A stretch of 31,868 nucleotides of DNA, from positions 1 through 31,868 of the forward strand of contig RKSA01000163.1 of NCBI GenBank assembly GCA_007571115.1, read 5' to 3'. Origin of the DNA: Gammaproteobacteria bacterium. GTDB taxonomy: Bacteria > Pseudomonadota > Gammaproteobacteria > Pseudomonadales > Pseudohongiellaceae. Both the position numbers and the translations under genes were made by a program. Every line of letters starts with the position of its first letter. Positions within the stretch are counted from its first letter, which is position 1. This document shows, piece after piece, positions 26,801 through 31,868 of the stretch. The notes beneath the pieces are model-generated. The model ran no database searches. It was given only the letters and a program-made list of their open reading frames with translations, and was not told the origin of the DNA.

Positions 26801-27904
26801 TTGCGAATCGATCCTGGGCCCGCCGGCTGGCTCGCCACGATGGCGGGGGATTCGATCGAGGGAGTCATCGAGCTGCCCCTCGATGCGAGCGACTACCTGC
26901 AAGTGCAGCTCGAGCACCTGCGTTTCCGGGGGGAAGGCGAGGAACAGCCGCCGCCCGCCCGGGCCTTGGGCAACAGCGAGGAGGAAGCTGCCGAATCGCC
27001 ACGAATCGACCGGTTTGTCCGGGTTGACCCGCGCAGCTTGCCGCGCATGAAGTTTTCCGCAGGGGAAATCTCGGTCGCAGGAACTCCCTGGGGAAGCTGG
27101 CAGTTCACCCTGGAACCCGATGCCGCTGGCGCCTCCTTCAACGAGCTTGCCTTCGATTTCCGCGGCCTGCGAATGACCGGGGACGGCGCGGAAAATGCCG
27201 ATTCGACGCCCGCGCCGGGCCTGCGCTGGCAATATGATGGCGAGCGTCATGCCACCGCGCTCACGGGCCTGATCGTTGCCGACGATCTTGCCGAGGTCTT
27301 GCGCGACAACGGCTTCGCCGCGAGCCTGGCAAGCGAAAGCGCGCGCTTTGCCGTCGCTCTCGACTGGCCGGGTTCGCCGGCAAGCTTCCGCGCCGCCGAG
27401 CTCGACGGTTCCCTCGATCTGCGGGTGGAAAACGGCCGCTTTCTCGAAACCGGTGCTGACAGCGGTGCGCTGAAACTCATCAGCATCCTCAATTTCGACG
27501 CGATCATGCGCCGCCTGCGCCTGAGCGATGACCTGTTCCGCCGCGGCCTCGCCTTCGATGAAATCAGCGGCCGCCTCGATCTGCAAGGCGGCCTCGTCCG
27601 GCTCGACGAGCCACTGGTGATTTCGGGGCCTTCGAGCCTGTACCAGATCATCGGCACTATCGATCTCGGCAAGGAGCTGATTTCCGGGGAAATGTACGTG
27701 ACCTTGCCGCTCAGCGACAATATCCCCTGGATCGGCCTGATGACGAGCAACTTCCCTCTGGCGATCGGCGCCTTTCTCATCGACCAGATCTTCGGCCAGC
27801 AGGTCGATAGCCTGACCAGCGCCGTGTATGCTCTCGAAGGCCCCTGGGAAGGTCTCGAACCCCAATTCAAGCAGGCTTTCGGCACTCCTCCGGGCAAGAA
27901 CTGA
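23864..27904 (+). CDS. yhdP: YhdP-type AsmA-like envelope protein
   Basis: A member of the AsmA-like superfamily, which in E. coli (TamB, YhdP, YdbH) is needed to move phospholipids to the outer membrane. The 1346-aa product (E. coli YhdP 1266 aa) has a short cytoplasmic tail, one signal-anchor helix (about residues 34-52, LGLLLAAAVVLVATYVSVG) and a long periplasmic repetitive beta-strand region. The C-terminal AsmA-type part includes LKLISILNFDAIMRRLRLSDD, a block ending LPLSDNIPWIGL, and a final hydrophobic segment. I chose ATG 23864 over TTG 23855. The N-terminal tail has a 3 x 12-bp in-frame repeat (23888-23923) encoding KPLVKPLVKPPA. In Pseudomonas this gene follows mreBCD, maf and rng; here it follows mreD directly. 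Recognised by architecture and context, moderately high confidence. Confidence 0.88.
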   Translation: MPARSSPAKPLVKPLVKPPAKTRRRSALAVIRRSLGLLLAAAVVLVATYVSVGRQFMPVIAKYPEFVEKRILEVTGLPVQLESLQGGFVGFNPVIEINGLSLHVASATGESPDRVLLFDRGSVIVDMARSIWQRRWVLHEFVVERLELELVQGSDGAWLLGDIAMQQGGSIDPDALYQAFLGITQLNMRELAVNVRTRSGEWLRFVNGTAKIHNHGRTHLLHVDIHPQGQERPIALSFEVRGRNLAAIDGSLHVAMPNTNAAALLDGQQLAGLEVEELIGGGEFWLRFERGELRHVVAVAELESAFVRRRDGGAAVAISELIGSVEASLEAAAIELAVAGLSFDHAGMHWQPSNLHLVHEPGKALALRADRLAVPIADSLLRNLGLLPPAAADFLAQLAPGGMLQNIVLDAPLEEGSGEPIVFQANVDGGEIASVRSSPAITGLTGYLEATIDLDKRHASGMLEVDSPDFTINIPNLYSATWAYDRVNGRMGFELDYNGERRLRLASSVLAGSAGATESRLQLASSLVQQPDGERSNELELAVSMFNLDAAQKNPFLPDGPRVNDGLRAGMEFLERAVVDGRLANGSAIFRGATVKGARRATRTFQSVFQWLDGSLRFDPEWPALDTSRALVMTSNGDADIFVENGSSLGLEAAALRGAIREQAPGISLLSVSGRGTASPADALAYLHAAPVAAGLREATADWRITGAAAEGEFELEVPLGRTDASSEMRLRLGLRDSDLWIAQHDLDLADIDGELVFDTRTGIERGDFAASLFGGAAAMEISSRGARPVERIVVVSRGEADREALLQWPRQSEFVRGLLRRTRGALRYGAELHLDQASGASSLRIASDLAGLAIDLPEPFGKPAEQPVRFALQIDQDDGAQSMSGTVGGDLRFHVETDVSGLRSGRVRLGGGRGASAEEEGAGIVIDGRLERLVLQQWTELQGEMQAMLSPQSLGDLAVIDIGVGEADVYGQLLDELHLRIDPGPAGWLATMAGDSIEGVIELPLDASDYLQVQLEHLRFRGEGEEQPPPARALGNSEEEAAESPRIDRFVRVDPRSLPRMKFSAGEISVAGTPWGSWQFTLEPDAAGASFNELAFDFRGLRMTGDGAENADSTPAPGLRWQYDGERHATALTGLIVADDLAEVLRDNGFAASLASESARFAVALDWPGSPASFRAAELDGSLDLRVENGRFLETGADSGALKLISILNFDAIMRRLRLSDDLFRRGLAFDEISGRLDLQGGLVRLDEPLVISGPSSLYQIIGTIDLGKELISGEMYVTLPLSDNIPWIGLMTSNFPLAIGAFLIDQIFGQQVDSLTSAVYALEGPWEGLEPQFKQAFGTPPGKN

Positions 27905-27929
27905 GCGCGAGCAAGCGAGGAAGGCGATC

Positions 27930-27971
27930 ATGAACGGCGAATCAGCACACATTGGCAGGCCCCGGCGATGA
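27930..27971 (+). CDS. Possible 13-codon leader ORF overlapping nit
   Basis: ATG 27930 follows a strong GAGGAAGG and opens a 13-codon frame (MNGESAHIGRPRR) whose TGA overlaps the nit start as ATGA. The nit ATG itself has no clear ribosome site, so coupling through this mini-ORF is plausible. No conserved peptide is recognised; it may simply be a translational primer. Confidence 0.35.
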   Translation: MNGESAHIGRPRR

Positions 27972-28819
27972 CTGCCAAGCTCGCTGCGGTGCAGATGGTC
28001 AGCGGCCCTGATGTCGGGCAAAACCTGCGCGATGCTGCCGAGCTGATCGCCGCTGCCGCTTCCCAAGGCGCCGGGCTGGTATTGCTTCCCGAGGTGTTCG
28101 CCGCCCTCGAAGGCGAAGCGATGCGCAGCCATGGCGAGCGGCATGGCGCACCGGGAAGCCCCATCCAGGAGTTCCTTGCGCAGCAGGCGCGCCGCCATGG
28201 CGTCGTTCTCGTCGGCGGCACCATGCCGATTTCGACCCGGCCCGGCAAGGTTGAAACCGATCCGGACTATCGCATCGAGGACGGCAGGGTGCGCGCCGCG
28301 AGCCTCGTCTACGATGGCGGCGGCGAATTGCTCGCGCGCTACGACAAGATCCATCTGTTCGACGTCATCGTCGAGGATCGGCAAGCGCAGTATTCCGAAT
28401 CCCTCAGCTACGAGCCCGGTGCCGAGGTCGTCTGCGTGGAAAGCGCGGTCGGGAGGATTGGGCTGTCCGTCTGCTATGACCTGCGCTTCCCCGAGCTGTA
28501 CCGGAGGCTGTTCGTTCTCGGTGCCGAAATCGTCACGGTGCCGGCTGCCTTCACTGCGGTTACCGGCGCCGCGCATTGGCAGTCGCTGTTGCGCGCGCGG
28601 GCGATCGAGAACCAGTGCTATGTCGTCGCCGCAGCCCAAGGCGGCAGGCACGGCGCCGCCCGCGAAACCTGGGGGCATTCGATGATCGTCAACCCCTGGG
28701 GAGAGATTCTCGCCGAACTCGGCAAAGGTCCCGGAGTCGCGATCGCCCCCCTCGACCTGCGGCTGCTGCGCGATGTCCGCAGAAAAATGCCCATCGCCGA
28801 CCACCTCAGGCTCGCCTGA
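27968..28819 (+). CDS. Nitrilase-superfamily (carbon-nitrogen) hydrolase, Nit-type
   Basis: A cytoplasmic amidohydrolase of the nitrilase superfamily, closest by motifs to the Nit1/NitFhit branch that removes deaminated glutathione. The 283-aa product has the Glu-Lys-Cys triad: E42 (LLPEVF), K127 (YDKIHLFDV) and C169 (LSVCYDLRFPELYR). Further family marks are RARAIENQCYVVAAAQGG and GHSMIVNPWGEILAE. Length matches the family (about 270-285 aa). It sits 63 nt after yhdP, as in Pseudomonas, where tldD follows; tldD is absent here. The substrate is not determinable from sequence. Confidence 0.92.
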   Translation: MTAKLAAVQMVSGPDVGQNLRDAAELIAAAASQGAGLVLLPEVFAALEGEAMRSHGERHGAPGSPIQEFLAQQARRHGVVLVGGTMPISTRPGKVETDPDYRIEDGRVRAASLVYDGGGELLARYDKIHLFDVIVEDRQAQYSESLSYEPGAEVVCVESAVGRIGLSVCYDLRFPELYRRLFVLGAEIVTVPAAFTAVTGAAHWQSLLRARAIENQCYVVAAAQGGRHGAARETWGHSMIVNPWGEILAELGKGPGVAIAPLDLRLLRDVRRKMPIADHLRLA

Positions 28820-28902
28820 GCCAAGACCTGAAAGACCTCCTTTCCTCCCGCAACCTGCCGCGCAGTCCAGCAGGGCCCCAATGCAGCACAGCGGCAGGTG
28901 CA

Positions 28903-29032
28903 TTGCATTTCATTCGTGTAAAGGCGTGCTGCATTTTAGTCATGTGATGATTGGTTGCAATTCAATTGAATTATGGGGTATTGCATTTCAGTAATATGAA
29001 GGTGTATTGTGTTTTCGTCATGTGAAAGCGAT
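28903..29032 (+). repeat. 5 x 26-bp exact-period degenerate tandem array
   Basis: Units start at 28903, 28929, 28955, 28981 and 29007, each exactly 26 bp with no gaps. Position 1-8 is TTGCATTT (ctGCATTT, TTGCAATT, TTGCATTT, TTGTGTTT), and positions 12-19 are TCATGTGA in units 2 and 5, TCGTGTAA in unit 1 and TAATATGA in unit 4. Unit 3 diverges most and contains the palindrome. Units 1, 4 and 5 end with related AGG/AAG-GNGT-like sequence. As 26 is not a multiple of three, it is not a coding repeat. The regular period and AT content resemble a cluster of DNA-binding sites (iteron-like). Confidence 0.85.
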
Positions 29033-29033
29033 A

Positions 29034-29050
29034 TGCCCGCCTTGCGGGCA
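29034..29050 (+). other. GC hairpin after the 26-bp array
   Basis: TGCCCGC (29034-29040) pairs with GCGGGCA (29044-29050) around a CTT loop. No T-run follows on either strand, so it is not a standard terminator. It separates the array from the 100-nt leader of the surface gene. Confidence 0.5.
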
Positions 29051-29148
29051 ACAAGGCCACCGGCGAATCCGCGAGCGTTGGCCTGATGCACGAACAACGC
29101 GGAAGCAGCGCGCGAATGAATCGAAACTCACGCGAGAGGTGATGAGTA

Positions 29149-31868
29149 ATGAACGACTCGACTGGCACGCTCCAAACGATCTTCAATCAGCAAGCCGTTC
29201 TGTTTTCGGCAGCCCAGCAAGGTGCCCAGCAGTTAGGGGAGGGCCTGCTCCGCGCACTGATTGCGCTGGCGCTCGCGCTGTTCCCCGCGTTTGCGGTCCA
29301 GGCCCAGAGCGATAGCGACTCGAGCAAGAGCATCGTGCTCTCGGCGACGAGCCGCACGGTGCTTGAACATGGTCACAATAGCGCCTATGCCAGAGCGACC
29401 TGGACCGTCAAGCTTTCCGAGGCGCCGAGCGCCAGCGTCACCGTCTCGCTCGCCTCGTCCAGTACGGGGACGGCCACCGTGTCGCCAACCTCGCTCAGCT
29501 TCACGACCGCCAACTGGAACACTGCCCGGACAGTCACCGCCACCGGAGTCAATGACGCAGCCCAGAACCCCGAAAACCAACGCCAGGCCGTCATCACCCA
29601 CACTTCAGCGAGCACTGACCCGGGATACGCCAGCCAGACCGCCAGCGTCACTGTCCATGTGGCCGACGACGAAACGACCAGCGTCGACGACGCCTTTCTG
29701 TCGACCGTCATCGTCGCTGAGATGGTGAACTGGGGGGCAGGCACCAGAACCGGCTATGAATCGGGCGCCTTTGGTCGCGTGGCGAACATCGTCTCGTCCG
29801 GCGCGGCGAGCGGTTACGATCTGCGAGACATCTACTCGACCAACGATAATTCCAGTATCTACCTGAGTTTCCTGCACAATGGGCTGCTCAGCATGATTCC
29901 GCAGTCGAATCCCCTTGGCCAGGGCTTCATCGTCCAGTTCGGCACCGGGCTTTTGGCGCAGAGATGGCGCCTCAGCGAAGACTCGAGTGTCCATAATCAC
30001 TACTCTTTCGACCCGGGCAGCGCCCTGACGCTCAGCGACGGCAGCATCCACGAGTTCCACCTGATCGATGCCACGCCGAAGAGCGTCTCGCTCACTCCGA
30101 GCAATGAGCAGATCGTCGTCGAATGGATCGGCGCGTCGATCGCCAGTGCGCACCAGCTTCGCTACAAGGCGTCCTCGGCCAGCGACTGGATCGACATCAG
30201 CGGCGACGAGACGAGCCCCCATACGCTCGAAAGCCTGAGCAACGGCACGGCCTACGAGGTCCAGGTCGGCGCGGTCGTCGATGGCCATGCGTACTGGGCG
30301 AACGCCGTTGCGGCGACCCCCTCGCCCAAGAGCATCGTGCTTTCGGCAACGAGCCGCACGGTGCTCGAGAGCAGTTACCACAGAAGCCAGGCATACAACA
30401 GGGCAACCTGGACCGTCAAGCTCTCCGAGGCGCCGAGCGCCACCGTCACCGTCTGGCTCGGGTCGTCCAATCCGGGCGCTGCCACCGTGTCGCCTGCCTC
30501 GCTCAGCTTCACGACCGCCAATTGGAACAACGCCCAAGCCGCCACGGTCACCGCAGTTGACGATGACCTCCAGAATTCGGACAACGAGCGCGAAGCGATC
30601 GTCACTCACACGAGCGCGAGCTCGGACGGGGGCTACGACAGTCGGACCGCAGCGCTGACTGTTCATGTGGCCGACGACGAGACTGCCGGCGTCGACGACT
30701 CCTTCCTGTCGATCATCATGGTGGCGGGGCGACCATGGCAGGGTAGCACCGAGATCGGCTATACGTTCAGCCATATGGGTCGTGTGACGAACCCTGATTT
30801 TACCGGAACACTGAGTGCGTACCATTTGGCCCAAATCTACTCGAATAGCAACACTGGTTCGAAGATTTTCCTGTGGCTCAAGAGCGAAGATCATTTCCAC
30901 ACGTCCCTTCCAGACCCGTTGCCGAACCCGCTCGACCAGGAGTTCGTCGTTCAGCTTGGTGCCGGACCTTCAGCATTGAGATGGCGGGCAAGCAAAAACC
31001 CAATCAACGGAAATCACGCGAGCTATGCTTTCGACCCTGGTAGCCACCTGACTTTCGTCAACGACGGCATCTACGAGTTCCACCTGATCGACGCGACGCC
31101 GAAAGAAGTCGTGGTCGTCCACGGCGATGGCAGCCTGACCATGCATTGGAGCGGCGTGTCGATCGCCAGCTCGTACCAGGTTCGCTACAAGGAGTCTTCG
31201 GCGACGAACTGGACCGACATCGCCGGCGACGAGACGAGCCCCTATCAGATCGACGGCCTGAGCAACGGCACCACCTACGACGTCCAGGTCGGCACTGTCG
31301 TCGACGGTCACACCTACTGGGCGAGCGCCGTCGAGGCGATTCCGGCAAGCGAGACCATCTGGCTCTCCGAAACGAGCCGCACGGTGCTCGAGAACGGCGG
31401 CACCTCGACCTGGAGGGTGAGTCTCAATTCGGACCCGAGCGCCGAGGTCACGGTGACCCTGGCCTCGCCTTCGCCTGCCGTCACCTTCACTCCCTCGACG
31501 CTCGTCTTCACCACCGCCAAGGCCGACTGGCTCAGGAAGCGCACCGTCACGGTCACCGGCGTCGATGACACTGCCCAGAACCCCGGCAACCAGCGCAGGG
31601 CGGTCATCACCCACACGAGCGCGAGCACCGACTCGGCATTCGATGGCCGGGTCGCCGTGGTATCGGTTCGCGTCGTCGACAACGAGACCACGGCCGTTGA
31701 TGACGCCTACCTCTCCACGGTGATCGTCGCGGGAACGCATCGCGGTTCCGGGGTGTACGTGAATGGAAAGAGGGACATCCGCTTTGGCTACCGCGCCAGT
31801 TCCAGCGTTGGCCTCGCCACGGCCACCGCCCTGAGCGGCGCTGGCAGCGGCTACGAGCTGCACGAGTT
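29149..31868 (+). CDS. Large exported modular protein (partial, cut at window end)
   Basis: An open frame of 906 codons with no stop before the window ends; the start has AGAGGTGA six bases upstream of the ATG. Residues 1-33 are polar, then a hydrophobic stretch (34-50) ends in VQA-QS, a plausible signal peptidase site after residue 52, so the protein is probably exported. The rest is a repeated module of about 334-341 residues with three parts: a Calx-beta-like sandwich (about 60-178, 395-514, 736-849; marks TSRTVLE, LSFTTANWN, VITHTSAS), an unrecognised 130-residue domain X (179-308, 515-649, 850 on; marks VDDAFLSTVIVA, FDPGS, YEFHLIDAT) and a fibronectin type III domain (309-394, 650-735; marks RYKxSS, DETSP, GLSNGT). 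The third copy is cut off. Likely a surface or secreted adhesin-like protein; the function is unknown and the family is inferred. Confidence 0.88.
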   Translation, partial: MNDSTGTLQTIFNQQAVLFSAAQQGAQQLGEGLLRALIALALALFPAFAVQAQSDSDSSKSIVLSATSRTVLEHGHNSAYARATWTVKLSEAPSASVTVSLASSSTGTATVSPTSLSFTTANWNTARTVTATGVNDAAQNPENQRQAVITHTSASTDPGYASQTASVTVHVADDETTSVDDAFLSTVIVAEMVNWGAGTRTGYESGAFGRVANIVSSGAASGYDLRDIYSTNDNSSIYLSFLHNGLLSMIPQSNPLGQGFIVQFGTGLLAQRWRLSEDSSVHNHYSFDPGSALTLSDGSIHEFHLIDATPKSVSLTPSNEQIVVEWIGASIASAHQLRYKASSASDWIDISGDETSPHTLESLSNGTAYEVQVGAVVDGHAYWANAVAATPSPKSIVLSATSRTVLESSYHRSQAYNRATWTVKLSEAPSATVTVWLGSSNPGAATVSPASLSFTTANWNNAQAATVTAVDDDLQNSDNEREAIVTHTSASSDGGYDSRTAALTVHVADDETAGVDDSFLSIIMVAGRPWQGSTEIGYTFSHMGRVTNPDFTGTLSAYHLAQIYSNSNTGSKIFLWLKSEDHFHTSLPDPLPNPLDQEFVVQLGAGPSALRWRASKNPINGNHASYAFDPGSHLTFVNDGIYEFHLIDATPKEVVVVHGDGSLTMHWSGVSIASSYQVRYKESSATNWTDIAGDETSPYQIDGLSNGTTYDVQVGTVVDGHTYWASAVEAIPASETIWLSETSRTVLENGGTSTWRVSLNSDPSAEVTVTLASPSPAVTFTPSTLVFTTAKADWLRKRTVTVTGVDDTAQNPGNQRRAVITHTSASTDSAFDGRVAVVSVRVVDNETTAVDDAYLSTVIVAGTHRGSGVYVNGKRDIRFGYRASSSVGLATATALSGAGSGYELHE

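Larger units (their letters stand above)
28820..29148 (+). other. Intergenic region before the modular surface gene
   Basis: No gene. The sequence changes from GC-rich to AT-rich at about 28903 and back at about 29035. It contains a 5 x 26-bp array, a 14-bp perfect palindrome (AATTCAATTGAATT, 28959-28972) inside unit 3, and a GC hairpin at 29034-29050. The last 15 bases hold AGAGGTGA before the start codon at 29149. No clear terminator for the nit operon is visible. Confidence 0.7.

Noticed and set aside
26432..28903. 823-aa - strand frame over yhdP and nit
   Set aside because: Antisense shadow of two well-supported genes with no recognisable domain.
28903..29032. CRISPR array
   Set aside because: The 26-bp units abut directly with no unique spacers and are degenerate, and no cas gene is near.
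29034..29050. Rho-independent terminator
   Set aside because: The stem is short and no run of T follows on either strand.
29142..29315. Alternative ATG at 29142 in another frame
   Set aside because: It runs out after 57 codons with no domain, while the ATG at 29149 opens a 906-codon frame with a signal sequence and repeated domains.

Overview
The window is GC-rich chromosomal DNA. Its gene content and order point to a gammaproteobacterium: tuf, tRNA-Trp, secE, nusG, rplKAJL and rpoBC are followed by rpsL-rpsG-fusA, and then by gatCAB facing away from mreBCD, with a yhdP-type AsmA-like gene and a nit amidohydrolase after that. The proteins resemble E. coli and Pseudomonas homologues in length and motifs. 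The genus cannot be named from the sequence alone.

Region 1 (1-17586, all + strand) is the transcription/translation supercluster: EF-Tu, tRNA-Trp(CCA), SecE, NusG, L11, L1, L10, L7/L12, RNA polymerase beta and beta', S12, S7 and EF-G. A near-consensus sigma-70 promoter before rpsL suggests that rpsL-rpsG-fusA can be transcribed separately. The cluster ends after fusA. The second tuf and the S10 operon that often follow are missing, and a perfect 32-bp inverted repeat with a 59-nt loop lies at this break.

Region 2 (17785-21001, - strand) is gatCAB, the tRNA-dependent amidotransferase. Region 3 (21321-28819, + strand) is mreBCD (rod shape), a 1346-aa YhdP/AsmA-like envelope protein and a Nit-family amidase. 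The genes often found in this neighbourhood (maf, rng, tldD) are absent. Region 4 (28820-31868) has an AT-rich intergenic patch with five exact-period 26-bp repeats. It is followed by the first 906 codons of a large exported protein made of repeated three-domain modules, cut by the window end.

Three things stand out. (1) NusG is about 293 aa instead of about 180, and its extra N-terminal part looks like a second, degenerate NGN domain, giving NGN-NGN-KOW. (2) Almost every sizeable intergenic gap in the supercluster carries its own private short tandem repeat (7, 12, 14, 15, 16 or 18 bp), often abutting a stop codon, a Shine-Dalgarno or a start codon. (3) The 26-bp repeat array sits before the modular surface protein. 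The rest is ordinary, well-conserved housekeeping sequence.
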